This document shows positions 32,019 to 43,388 of a stretch of DNA of 64,000 bases, one piece after another. The position numbers and the translations under genes were made by a program. Origin of the DNA: Spodoptera frugiperda (Eukaryota; Arthropoda; Insecta; Lepidoptera; Noctuidae); the NCBI RefSeq assembly GCF_023101765.2, contig NC_064215.1:10602001-10666000 (forward strand), written 5' to 3'. Within the stretch, counting starts at the first letter, position 1. Every line of letters begins with the position of its first letter. The notes beneath the pieces were generated by a model, which saw nothing but the letters and a program-made list of their open reading frames with translations, did no database searches and was not told the DNA's origin.

Positions 32019-32499
32019 TATGTATAAATAGTCTTTTAACTCTACACACCGGACAATATTTAGACCCAAAGCCGATATTATTTTGGCTGTCAAAAATGCA
32101 ACAGATAAATCTAAGGCGAGATTCCGTACCTCATCATCATCATCATCAACTCGGACACCACGCCAAGACATATTCCAGTTTTTTAACAAACAAACGCTTC
32201 TTGTAAATGTAATAATATCTTTAAAAAACTTAGGTAAGCAGAACATCTGACATTCGCAAACGCGTTCGTCGTGTCAGATAAGAGAAATGAGATAAATAAT
32301 AGCACCAACTAAGTTATCATCGAAATTACCAGGTCACGAAGAATTACGCATTATTTCAATGTCATTCGGTGTTGCGCAATTGTTCGTATTATCAGCACAT
32401 TACAATCAGGTCCGATTCTAAATTATGGCTCTGTGTGGTTTGCGTCAGTCGGACAGCTGATGGCGGGAAAAGTGGGCGAATGTTCTGGAGTATATATTT

Positions 32500-32640
32500 A
32501 ATTTTTTTATGGAATAGGTGTCAAACGAGTAGACGGGTTACCTGGTGCTAAGCGATCAGCGCCGCCCATGGACACCCGCAACACAAGAGGAGGTGGCTGC
32601 CGGCCTTTTAAAAGGGAATACGCTCTTTTCTTGAAGGTTT
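32500..32640 (-). mobile_element. Retroposon family C, fragment
   Basis: It begins with a T-run and contains acgagtagacgggttacctg, gcgccgcccatggacac and gctgccggcctttt, then loses similarity. An open frame entering it (32369-32551) is not a gene. Confidence 0.55.
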
Positions 32641-32934
32641 AAAAGTCGTGTTAATAGGTTTGAGTTAATGTCTAATAAATTGGTTTAAATTAGTGTTATA
32701 TCAGGTATTTTTGTTTTAAAAGATTTTTTGTTAGATTTTAAGTTGGCAACTTGTAAATTCGATTTTTGTTTGTAAATACTGCAGGTCACAGAAATTTTTC
32801 GTACGGCTGTAGTTACAGAGCGTAAAAGGACCATATTCTGAAAGTCTTAACAAATTGAATATTTCAGTAATTCATATTTATTTTTATGGGGACAAATTAC
32901 CATCTTTGTCACCTTTGTAGGATAGGATAGGATT

Positions 32935-33098
32935 TAATATTATTAATTACTCAATCACTTCAAAATGGTTGAATGGATCGGGATGAAAAAATTATGGTCT
33001 GGACGTTAGTCGTTAGTAGATGAAAAGTGCCCTACATGTTAATGTAGGGCACTTTTCATCTCACTGAATCGCGGGCAAAGCCAATGGTAAAAGCTAGT
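32935..33098 (+). mobile_element. Non-autonomous Helitron copy 2 with internal hairpin
   Basis: It has ctcaatcacttcaaaatgg, tggatcgggatgaaaa, then cgcgggcaaagccaatgg and the terminal aaaagctagt. The usual 5' TCT-ACTAATATTATAAA start is absent or degraded. A perfect 19-bp-arm hairpin (33019-33060) lies about 40 bp before the end. Confidence 0.7.
33019..33060. repeat. Perfect 19-bp-arm hairpin in Helitron
   Basis: The arm gatgaaaagtgccctacat (33019-33037) is exactly complementary to 33042-33060, with loop gtta. It is longer than the short hairpin that normally precedes the Helitron terminus. Confidence 0.95.
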
Positions 33099-33333
33099 AG
33101 CTATAAATAATAATTAAAAACAAATGAAAGACGCAATACGTCAGCAGTAGTCTATCCGCATATCTTATACCTACATTACTTTCCAAGAATATCCTAAAAA
33201 ATTACAATTTAAATATTCCAAGAAAAACATTAGTTACTAACTAAAATTAATCATACATACACACATAAGACAAGACAATCCGGACAAGTCCGTGTCGGGA
33301 CAAAATAAATAAGTTCGTGTATTACATCTAAGT

Positions 33334-33530
33334 ACTAGCTACTTCCTCGCGGTTTCACCCGCTCTGCTCGGCTCCTATTGGTCGTAACGTAAAGTTTTAT
33401 AGTCTATCGCCTTTCTCGATAAATACACTATCCAACACAAAATGAATTATTCAAATCGGACCAGTAGTTCCAGAGATTAGCGCGTTCAAACACACAAACA
33501 AACTTTTCAGCTTTATATATGAAGTATAGA
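33334..33530 (-). mobile_element. Non-autonomous Helitron, inverted
   Basis: On minus it starts TCTATACTTCATATATAAAG and ends in the ACTAG seen at 33334-33338 on plus. In between are ctcgcggtttcacccgctct, gctcggctcctattgg, aatcggaccagtagttcc and cacaaacaaactttt. The same subfamily occurs at 44073-44250 on plus. Confidence 0.8.
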
Positions 33531-33876
33531 TATGACACAATTAATATAAAACTGTGCGATAAGACCAATGTGACTTTGATTTTGTGAATGAAACTCGGAA
33601 GGGCAACTAGTGTAACATATAACATATAGATAACCCCAGAACAAAGTATCACAGATTATTTCTTTAACGGCTCATGATGTGGTTCATTTGCGCAAATCGC
33701 CATTTTTTTGGTCTTTCGATTCGGTTCAAATTATTATTTGGTTTAGATAAGAAGTGGTTTCGTTAGCGATGATGAAGTTTGAGACACGTGTAATAAAATG
33801 TCTTGATACCTAGTTTTGAAAGATTACAATTGACTTTAGACATGCGATAGATTTATAAGTTCATCTAGATCAGATC

Positions 33877-34025
33877 TTTTTTGACGGGGTAAATTATCTA
33901 ATGACTTTTCCCGCCTGGGGTGAGGCGAGAGAGAGAGTGTGTCAGACAATTTCTGATTAAAAACCCGTTCCTACACCAGCTCTTCAAGCCGGAGCCCCGG
34001 CAACCCGTCAGGTCTTCCGCGGTGG
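33877..34025 (-). mobile_element. SINE-A copy, inverted
   Basis: It reads on plus T-run, gtaaattatctaatgac, ttcccgcctggggtgaggcg, gtgtcagacaatttctga, aaacccgttcctac, caagccggagccccgg and cccgtcaggtcttccgcgg. Some internal bases are lost. Confidence 0.75.
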
Positions 34026-34547
34026 ATCAGTGCTGCTGATCTCTACGTTTAATCAATCTTTGTAGAGAAAAGCAGTAGCAATACGATTTAACTATTAAAA
34101 TTTTAAAGAATAATAAACAAGAATTGTTCCTTATTTAATATCGAAGACATGGAAGCTTTCTAAGTTACTTTTAAAATACTGTTTTTGATCAGTAGGCATT
34201 CTTATTTCAAGAGCAATGTCGTTTTGATAAATTAAATGCTTGATTACTTTTATATTAGTGTGATAAGGCAACTGTGTATTTCAGAATATAAAAGCATTAG
34301 GTGCTTATGAAGTGCCTAGAAGTAGGTCTCGTTAACGACTACGCCAAATGTCACCGGTCAAAGTCATTTTGGGTTGGGCTTCCTAACTAGCACAAATTCC
34401 TAGTTGAAAATTACTGTTTTGTGGATATTTATTCTATTTAGTTCTAGTAGATCCTAACTTGCAGGCTTTTCACTTTCGGGAAATATGTGGTGGTGTCCTT
34501 CACTTAATGAAACTTCAAGGATGGATTAAAGCAGATTTACAAAAGAA

Positions 34548-34675
34548 TTATACAGAGCGGATATGAACGGGACTGTCGTTAGAGGGCGCCCTAGACAGAC
34601 CGCCAGATTGGCGTTATGTTAAAGAAGAGTCAAATTAAAAGTACTGTAAATATGTATGCAAAATTATCAATAGAA
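34548..34675 (+). pseudogene. Possible LINE ORF remnant
   Basis: One frame reads MNGTVVRGRPRQTARLALC then a stop; a shifted frame continues SQIKSTVNMYAKLS. The GRPR motif followed by KSxxNMxA resembles the C-terminal end of lepidopteran non-LTR retrotransposon proteins. It is frameshifted, stopped and very short. Confidence 0.3.
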
Positions 34676-35105
34676 GCTTAGTCCTAGAACAGTATAGATA
34701 TATGTATTTATAGGAAATCCTAAAAATACCTGTTTGGAAATAGACATACATTTTTTATACAATTTCCAGGAAAAAATAATAGTGACGTAGTACTAAAATG
34801 TCTGACCTTTGTTTAATCATTTGAAGTTAAGACAAGATTTGTTAGTAAGAGTCCGTGTAGCTGAAAATAGAACACTCAAGTAATTCCGAGGCATTTCGTA
34901 ATTTGTTCCTACATTTGTATTTAAAACAAAAATCTAAAAGGAATTATCTAAGTGAATCGTCTTGACCGCTCTCCATTAAGGTAAACAATTAAATTTAACT
35001 TTTACGTAAGTATCAAACAATGAATTTTTTTTCGTGATCATCAACGATATTTCCAGAACCTTAAACCATATATCACTCATTATTTTTTATCAGTCAGACC
35101 TCTTA

Positions 35106-35292
35106 CTACATACATATATAACCTCACGCTTGTCTATCCTGGAGGTAGGCAGAGACCATGGAACGCATTGGCATTTCATTCGTATCTATTGAGCTACGAA
35201 TCTTACATACCACTTTCGCTTCATCAACAATCATCAGTCTTTCGCTTCACCAGACCTCTTACTACACCCAGTTACTCAACTCGCTGCCTTAA
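35106..35292 (+). repeat. Repeat family E, copy 1
   Basis: Blocks: tacatacatatataacctca, tatcctggaggtaggcagag, accatggaacgc, acgaatcttacataccactt and tcgcttcatcaacaatcatc. Other copies are at 57226-57350 and, inverted, 59755-59872, with a fragment at 39988-40032. The tatgtatg-like end suggests a SINE-type microsatellite tail. Confidence 0.6.
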
Positions 35293-35524
35293 ACTTAGCC
35301 AAGAATCATCTAATACCTAGAAATGGTATACCTAGAAATTTTCAAACATTTAATATGAGGTATTTTCCTCCTTTCCCTAACCTACTCAGTAGAATGCTGG
35401 TTGAATTATAATCAAGAACATTTAGCATCTGTTTGAATGACTTATGTATAAACGCAGAGGATGCTAAGGAAATATTAATGGAAGATTTATACTGGTCTGT
35501 TAATTCAGATTGTAGCATCATCAT

Positions 35525-35620
35525 CGTAATAGCCACCAGACGTCCACTACTGATCAAAGGACTCCTTCAATGTCTTCTAGTTTAGTCAGTTGGAAGCAAC
35601 CTGCATCCAGCGACTCCCGA
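35525..35620 (+). repeat. Dispersed repeat fragment
   Basis: The order ccaccagacgtccactactg, atcaaaggactccttcaatg, tcttctagtt and acctgcatccagcgactccc matches a common lepidopteran repeat recognised from general knowledge. Related to the stretch at 5284-5400. Confidence 0.45.
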
Positions 35621-36359
35621 TAGCCAATTAATCAGGTCATCTATCTGATTGTTAAATGGTAAAACCAATGAAATATTAGCTCCACTCTGGTATACAATTA
35701 CAAATAATTATTTTATAATTTGCGAAATTATATAAGATAATTACGATAAGGATAAGGGAAAGAAAAGTTAAAAAGTACCGAAGGACCAAAATTACCATAG
35801 CGATGTTCTCAAAATAAAATTATGCCACAATAACAGAAAAAAACTTTCCAAAGAATGTCGAAATTCGTACTGATAGGCCTATTCAAATAAATTACCATAA
35901 TTTCAAAAAGTAATTAATGTATTTAGGACAAGTAGATTTTTCTAAAGAATTCTTTAAAGTTAGACATAAATTACACGCTTTTGTTTTGTTCTTACGTGCA
36001 GGACGGCTAATTTAAGTTGATCTTGGGGAAATTGTGTGTTATATTCAAGTGTGCCTAGTTGATTATTGACGTTTCGTTGCATGGTAGGGGTCAAGCAATT
36101 TTGGTTATTTTCACATGGGCCTATACTTAACCAATCAAGCAGTAATGATCATACTTGATAAGCGGATTGGGGATTATATTGCGGTGTTCCTAGTTGACAG
36201 GTTAAGCAACAGTTAATAAGTTAAGAAGCAGTAAATTTGATGAGACTACGGGTAATATTTTATGGATAAATTGGGCACTTGACTGACCCCATCATTTTAC
36301 TGTAAAGACAATGTGGTAAGTTGACGTTCAACTTATTGGAATTGCTATTCGTACATTCG
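35621..36359. other. Gene-free AT-rich stretch
   Basis: Nothing beyond AT-rich sequence is recognised. Confidence 0.35.
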
Positions 36360-36540
36360 ATTTCATATGTCGTGGTGTCCAGCAGGTTTAAGACGCCGCT
36401 TCTAATGCACGACGTCTAAGATTATTTAGACACCACTGACAAACGGTGAAGGAAAACGTCGTGAGGAAACCTGAGCTTATAATTTCTACTTATAAGTTTG
36501 AAATCGGCAGTCCACATTGAGCAAGCGTGGTGGTTTGATT
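36360..36540 (+). repeat. Dispersed repeat with 'ggtgaaggaaaacgtcgtga' core
   Basis: The segment acaaacggtgaaggaaaacg, tcgtgaggaaacctg, then aaatcggcagtccacattga and gcaagcgtggtgg resembles a frequent lepidopteran repeat thought to derive from a transposon or LINE 3' region. A palindromic taagcttat-like stretch sits in the middle. Boundaries are approximate. Confidence 0.5.
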
Positions 36541-38398
36541 CGTTAACTTGTTAAACATCAATATCTGCAGATAAAGATATTGACAATTCTTTAAATCATC
36601 AAAATGATGTAATTATACCAAATCATCAATCACCTTGCGCAACATTGTAAGCTTGCGGTAGCACATGCTCAGCGAACCCTGACATCTGACCACTATCATT
36701 TAATTCCAAAAAAGATATCTTCTTCAAATGATCACACAACCAGTCTATTAAGACCTATACATACAACGCCAACATTCGTAATCAGAGGTCATGTAAGACT
36801 GGTACTTTTTGGAACTGCATCCAATCTGCATAGGCCTATATCAGCGTATATCAGTCATTAGTTTAAGGTTCAGTAAATCTGGTTATAAATATCATAATGT
36901 AAATAAAGTGCCATTGACGTAAGCGTAGATAGATAACGTGAAACTGGTGTGATTTGGTCATGTGAATAGGTAATATTTTTAGATCCGTAGCACTCTGTAG
37001 TTGATATAATTGTATAGTTATAAGTTTTAAGCACGTCAATACTAAGTTTGTCGTTGTTTCTCTCCTTGTTAGCAGAGGTCAATTTAATTTGGTCCTTGTG
37101 CTTGCTCAGAGTATGTGGCTGCGTTTTGAGTCATCTAACGACCCAGTTAATGTAATGTCTGTATGGTTAGTCTTCTAAAACAATCTCAAAAGTAACATTA
37201 ACTGGCTCAATAAATAAATTCGTCACAGCACCAAGATTATATAATTTACAAGAACTACGTCAAAAATGTCGGAAAATTTACAAATTTTAATATAAATTGA
37301 TTAACGAAGACCAGTCTGGTAGTAAATTGGACCAGGTCGAGTATGTTACGTAACGTTTATATGTAATGTAGGTTGCAGACAGATACGAACCTGTATCAGA
37401 CTACACATGTTATGAAAAATCTGTTGCTAGGTACAGGTTCCAGTTGGGGATAAGAGCGGACAGTGAAAATATGAAATTTTGTTATTTCGGATGTAAGGCT
37501 TTTGATATGTTTACCCGATTATGGCTAGAGATCCTTCAAAGGTACAAGATAAGAACGTACATTTTGAAAAGGTTGGTATTCAAGTTATATCTCTTTTGGT
37601 ATTGCAGGCATACATCTGCAGTTTAGTTCAAGTTTGTTTTACGTTGAACGAGATCGAAAAGACACCGCGTTGGGCGCTCCGATTGGTTGATTCATCGGAG
37701 CCGACTTTACTAAGCCCTCTCTGGTCACTTACCATCAGGTAATCCATCTACACGTTTTTATCCCATAAAAAGAAAAGGATTGGTCTTAAAAGATCAAAAT
37801 AACACTTAATCTTTCACCTGGTTTATCTCACAAAAGTATATGATTAGCACTAAGTCCTAACCAGAATTCGACGGAATCAGCATGTTTCTTGGAGACAGAG
37901 ACTTTTTACAACCCCTAAATGTTAACATTAACACGACATAGGTGCTTGGTGTGACTAGAAACTAGCGATCCTGCCCAATAAAATAAAAATATATCGATAC
38001 AAAATACATGTTTAAAGATTGTGAAGCATCAATGGAAAATTTTGTTAAAACACCTACGCCGCGAACAGTAGGACCAAACCTCACAGTTTAAAATTCGCTA
38101 GATAAGTGAAATCAGCCAAGGCCGTGCCTATCGCTATACATAATTGCAAGTATCACCGTATTCGCTCATTAGTTTATTAATAACTACAATTATCTGTCAA
38201 AGTATTGGGCTCGTATATATTATAAACTACGTAGTTTCATATCTCTGTTTGACCTGTATTTGAACAGGGCCAAATGAAAGGATCTGGGTTTGCCTTTGTA
38301 AAGGCAAAAATAAGAATGGAATTAAAAATATGAGCTTGATGAAGTTTCTGGATCTTTTTTTATTTAAATGGATTATAATTTTGGAATTATTTAAAACT
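36541..38398. other. Gene-free stretch with a retroposon C end
   Basis: AT-rich with no supported gene. At 37690-37770 the sequence ggtcacttaccatcaggtaa, then tcccataaaaag matches the 3' end of retroposon family C. Two open frames near 37444-37742 have no recognisable domain. Confidence 0.4.
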
Positions 38399-38523
38399 TA
38401 CTGCAACTACAGACGCTATTAGATACAGTTAATTAATCAGATAATGATACAGATGCCCTTTTTAACTGTATCTTTATCTAATTAATTAGCTGTGTCTAAT
38501 AGGGTCTATATAAGTAGTTGCAG
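38399..38523. mobile_element. 125-bp palindromic MITE-like element
   Basis: The left end tactgcaactacagacgcta, ttagatacagttaattaatc is the imperfect reverse complement of the right end attaattagctgtgtctaat, agggtctata, gtagttgcagt. Arms of about 50 bp surround a short centre (gatgcccttt). No target duplication was established. Confidence 0.7.
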
Positions 38524-39204
38524 TGAGATATGTGCTTTAATAGTAACTTAATGAGAAATCTGAAGTAAATCGTAGAATTATAGATATTTTGCCAGTAAGG
38601 ACCAAATATTTTTGGTCTTAGTCCTGAAAGACGAAGTACTAAAAATACATATTTACCATTGATCAACCAATTAAGATCCTTTAAACACCATTGACGGAAG
38701 AATCCTGACATTTCCCGATTTCGGTTTCAATTATGATAACCCAGGACCAAATCCATTTATTTAAATTTGACTACATTACAAAACTAATTAAACTAAGAAG
38801 TGCAATAAAATATACATAAAAATGACACTAGATTCAATTCAAAATTAATATTTTTTGTATATTTAATAAAACGAACAAGATTTCTCATACCAATCTTGTC
38901 GTTATCAAAAGTTAAAGCAATGTCAGACGGACGCAATCCTGATACCAAATGTCATTGACGAACTATAAATGTATAGTTTTATATAAACGTATTGATTAAA
39001 CCATACTATAGGTACCATACTATCAAAATATACTTGTAAATATATAGCATTTATTAATTCTTTGAGGACTTTTCAAGGGTGATGGTATCAGTCGTTACCT
39101 AGAATGATAGTATACCTTTTATATGTAAAGGTATCTATATAAAAACTACAGGTTTTCTATGAACATTGATAAAACAAGATATAAATAGTAGACGTCTATG
39201 TATT

Positions 39205-39345
39205 CCGGGGCCTCACAGAAAACCGACGTGAAATAATGCTTGCGTTGTGTGAGTGAGGTTACCAGAGGCCCAATTACCCCCGATCCCAATCTTCTCAATC
39301 CCCGATTCCCCTCTAACCTTTGGCCTTTTGGGGGTTAGGAAGTTT
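39205..39345. mobile_element. Retroposon C chimera, head-to-head halves
   Basis: The first part (ggggcctcacagaaaaccga, cgtgaaataatgcttgcg, gtgagtgaggttaccagagg, cccgattcccctctaacc) is antisense to the order at 60770-60880. It then flips at about 39320 to ggccttttgggggttagg in the opposite sense. The two halves form a local inversion. Confidence 0.55.
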
Positions 39346-39352
39346 GCGAAAC

Positions 39353-39386
39353 ACCAGCGGCGTCACGCCAGTAAGACGCCGCTGGT
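39353..39386. repeat. GC-rich 12-bp-arm hairpin
   Basis: accagcggcgtc (39353-39364) and gacgccgctggt (39375-39386) are exact reverse complements around a 10-nt loop. It directly follows the family C chimera, and could be what is left of a deleted palindrome. Confidence 0.9.
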
Positions 39387-40062
39387 ACACATTACCTACT
39401 TCAAAAAAGGATTAACTACATTACAACTACCATTTCAAAATTCCACTAGACATTTCAAGAAGGACGCGTCACCAACGACCGTCTTAAACTTTATAGGTTG
39501 TTGTACATAGTATACAAATATCACAATCTTGGCCTCAATACAAACATAGAAAGTAAACAGAGATAGCTACTATCTTTCATTCACGAATGCACTCGATGGA
39601 ATTCATTCAACAGCCGAGTGCAGCACTGAGTATATTGGAAAATAGATCGAGTGATACGTTGGCTTTGGAGAACGATGTTTATTTGGGTACCTACAGTTTT
39701 GTGAATGACGCAACTCAGTATAATACTCACAAAAGTGAGTACGTATCATCGTCGGTGTCCAAGACAAAAAGAGTATTACAGGTCTCTTGGATTAAGACGA
39801 ATATAATAATGGATAAAGACAGCATATAATAATAATAGACACTTCGGATTAAAAGTAAAGTGAAAATAAAGAAACATGTGTTTGTTCGGCATCAATAGGA
39901 TCGTCAAGACATTAGTATCAGGGTGTGGAATGTTATTCAATAAAAGATTATAACAGCACCATCTTATAAATCTTACAATTGAACTTCATGCTACGTGTCT
40001 CTGCCAACCCCCATGGGAGATAGGCGTCAGGTTATGTATGTATTCGAATCAACATTTTGAAA

Positions 40063-40175
40063 CGAGCACCTAGCTTCACTGATAGACAGACTGACATATT
40101 ATTTATTTCTTTAGTTGGTTCAAAAGTACTATCTACAGTTTAAATTAAATAAATGCTTTTGACTTTGACTTTATG
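40063..40175 (+). repeat. Repeat family G, copy 2
   Basis: It shares cctagcttcactgatagaca, gactgacatatt, ttcaaaagtact and aaatgcttttgactttgac with 14525-14610. The repeated ttgac end looks like a retroposon 3' tail. Confidence 0.5.
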
Positions 40176-40662
40176 CATGTACCAATTTCTAGTGAGAAAC
40201 ATGCTCGTATTTTCATTACCTACTATTCTTCATCAAGATATCAAAATTCTTCCACTTGATCGAAAAAATTCGACACGAACAGTAAGCAACACTTTGGCAA
40301 TAAAACGCATGTTCGATAAGAAAAGGTCAAGGGTATCGCGTCCCTCGCGGATGCACGAGTGCTGATAACAGTTGCAAGATAATAAGGTATTTGGCATTTT
40401 AGGGTTATCGCCAGAATCCACTGCAAGACGTTTTGTGAGGCTGGCCTCTAAATGACCGGTACAATGATCATTCGGACAAAAGGATGCAAATTAGGTATGA
40501 AAAGACAAACGAGAGTTCGCCCTAGTTTTGTTTCGCAATCAGAAATACAAGAATTGACTTAAACTAAGTCACGTATGTTCTATGGACAATGATAACATAG
40601 TGCTTCAACATAAATACAGAAATAAGGTAATAGTTATCGATATCGAAGCATTTCTCCAAATA

Positions 40663-42478
40663 CAGGGTGTCCCTGAAGTCGACGTCCAACAGGCACCAGA
40701 TGATCGGCAAAGTTCCAAATGTTATCAGAAAAATATAAAAAAAAATCTAAGTCCTACAGTTTTTAAATTACAGTGACTTATGTGTTATCCACGAAAAAGT
40801 ACACCCTGTGCCAGTCTTTTGACTCTTGTTGCTACAAATCTTTATTTTTTCGTCTGCCGTCTTCCGTACATTATCCTGAATAGTGCTCCAGTAATATGGA
40901 ATCATAAATTCTTAGCCAACTGCTTTAGATTGGAAAACATCGTTAGTTTTAGAGGAACCAAATACTCTGAATAAAATTTTCACCTTACTTTAAGTGACTG
41001 TACTGAATAAATTATGTATGGCACTAGTAGTGGCAAATTTCACCAAAGTTGGCGCATTTAATAAGGATTTTAAAATGGTATAGCAGTTTGCAAATTATTT
41101 CTTAAATTCGACACAAAAAAAGATTTTTCAACCAAACTTCGTTTCGATGAATTTATTTGAACTTACTAAAAATTCTTCTAGTGTACTCAAATCATACGTT
41201 ACAACTTCGTATGCACTAGACAACACTTTGCACGCGATTTGTTATCATCATGTTGAAAATCAGCGAGGATCTCTTGTCAAACAACATTGTCTGTTTACAC
41301 GTGATTTCGCTTGCAGCTTTCGTCGGCAATATTATCGCTAGACGAACTGGTGGTGTGCATCTCGAGCCATCGTAACCGGGCTTCGGCATTTTAGCTGAGC
41401 ACTGGCTTTTTTGCGCCGTGTTGATTATTTATTTTTTAAATTATTTTTTGCTTTACCTGCATGCAATTCCTTGTAACGGTGCAAATAACTCTTTCTCGAC
41501 AAACTAAAGAATATTTGATGCTTCATCCCGCATTTGATCACAACGTAACTTAATCGGAGAATTCACCCATTTCTTTTTTTTTTTTTTTTGATTGGGATAT
41601 GTCGAGTAATTGTGCGTAAGGGCTCACGTACACCATACCACTACCGCGTCGATATGCTCTGTACATGAATCTGCCGCGTCCGTTCCTTTCGATTTTACTC
41701 CACATTTGATAATGTGTTTGGTGCACTATGAACATCATATTGCAATCATTCAATATTATTTAGTGAAACATGATACACAACATCAGTTCCTCTAGTAAGT
41801 CTAGTAATATTGCCGACGAAAGCTGCAAGCGAAATCATGAGTAGACAGACAATGTTGATTGACAAGAGATCCTCGCTGATTTTTAACATGATGATAACAA
41901 ATCGCGTGCAAAGTGTTGTCTAGTGCATACGAAGTTGTAACGTATGATTTGAGTACACTAGAAGAATTTTTAGTAAGTTCAAATAAATTCACCGAAACGG
42001 AGTTTCGTTGAAAAATCTTTTTTTTTGTGTCAAATTTAAGAAATAATTTGCAAAGTGCTATACCATTTTATAATCCTTATTAAATGCGCCAACTTTGGTG
42101 AAATTTGCCACTACTAGTGCCATACATAATTTATTCAGTACAGTCACTTAAAGTAAGGTGAAAATTTTATTCAGAGTATTTGGTTCCTCTAAATCTAACA
42201 ATGTTTTCCAATCTAAAGCAGTTGGCTAAGAATTTATGATTCCATATTACTGGAGCACTATTCAGGATAATGTAAGGAAGACTGCAGACGAAAAAATAAA
42301 GATTTGTAGCAACAAGAGTCAAAAGACTGGCACAGGGTGTACTTTTTCGTGAATAACACATAAGTCACTGTAATTTAAAAACTGTAGGACTTAGATTTTT
42401 TTTTATTGTTTTCTGATAACAGTTAGAACCTTGCTGATCATCTAGTGCCCGTTGGACGTCGATTTCAGGGACACCCTG
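40663..42478. mobile_element. 1.8-kb foldback element with about 670-bp inverted arms
   Basis: The ends read cagggtgtccctgaagtcga and its near-perfect reverse complement, flanked by TA (40661-40662 and 42479-42480). The left arm (40663 to about 41336) and right arm (about 41805-42478) match closely throughout. Even the short open frames are mirrored: 40780-40974 plus with 42167-42361 minus, and 41147-41341 plus with 41801-41992 minus. A unique centre of about 460 bp separates them. A TA target with CAGGG-type ends fits Tc1/mariner-like chemistry, but no transposase is visible. It could instead be two copies of one element joined head to head. Confidence 0.9.
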
Positions 42479-42599
42479 TATACAGACAATAGGTATTGTA
42501 CACCTCTAACTATCTAGTATGGTAATCAGCGAGAAGACTAAGGCCAACATAATTAAGACTAAAAATGAACAGAACATAAGAAACACATATCTAATCTAC

Positions 42600-42800
42600 A
42601 ATTGACTTCACGGTTGATGCGGTGGCTGGGCAACCGGCTGCCGCGCAACGTGTAGCGCTTTCGGTTCCCGTACCGAACAACTCTTTGTGTGATAGACAAA
42701 TTGTTGATCGACAATAAAATTGGTCTGGGTGTGATGTATATGTGAACTTGTATGTTTGTAAAGCCACCTACGACAAAGGAGAAAATCCTAAATGTGGGGA
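42600..42800 (+). mobile_element. SINE-B copy 2
   Basis: A-box-like tgatgcggtggctgggcaac, a mutated B-box region (gctttcggttcccgtacc), then aacaactctttgtgtgatag, ggtctgggtgtgatgtatat, gtgaacttgtatgtttgtaa, gagaaaatcctaaatgtggg. It has an insertion of about 30 bp (aaattgttgatcgacaat) after the tRNA-like head compared with the copy at 58828. No A tail is evident. Confidence 0.8.
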
Positions 42801-43241
42801 AACGTTTAGCGTTAAACTTAAACTAAAATATCATTCCTATAACAATTATATTTCCCTGCGATAACAGGGATAGTCCTATGAATGAGGCTATCACAACTAG
42901 AAGCAATAAAACAAAACACCACAACGGTAAGAGTAAATGGATGAACTCTCATTCACGTAAGGAAGCATGTATTTATATGGGCACGTGAGTTATTCCCACG
43001 GGCTGTAAAGCCCGGCCGATGTTGATAAATGCGTCGATTTGTTCCGATCACGCGATCCAAAGGACCAACTGTTTTACTACGATGCGATGCGAGAGGGAAA
43101 CACGGTAGGTATCAAACAAGGAACATTTGCATATACAAAGTGTTTTAAATGTGATAAATGTAGATTCTTAGACCGATTAGTGTGTTTGATTGCAAGTTTG
43201 TAACAGTAAGGACCTTGTTTTGTTGACCCAAAATTTGTTTC

Positions 43242-43388
43242 TTTGGATGTTTGTCCTTCAATCGCGCTGAAACTACTGAACGAATTTTGATGAAGTTTGC
43301 AGTACCTACAGACAGGGTATGAGCTGATTGGGTGAGAGGATACTTTTATCCCACGAGAAAGCGAGTCCAGCCACTAGCAGAAACTAGT
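43242..43388 (+). mobile_element. Helitron-like fragment
   Basis: It has gtttgtccttcaatcgcg, ctgaaactactgaacgaatt, tttgatgaagtttgc, then agcgagtccagccactagc and a terminal gcagaaactagt. The 5' ACTAATATTATAAA start is missing. The CTAGT terminus supports a Helitron. Confidence 0.6.

Noticed and set aside
41450..41475. Minus-strand ATGCAG followed by gtaaag, considered as the end of the missing TRIT1 P-loop exon
   Set aside because: The upstream codons do not encode the expected NADSMQ sequence and the site lies inside the foldback element.
40780..42361. Mirrored 64-residue open frames in the foldback arms as possible conserved peptides
   Set aside because: Similarity is explained by the DNA-level inverted repeat; there is no protein motif, and codon-level selection cannot be assessed.
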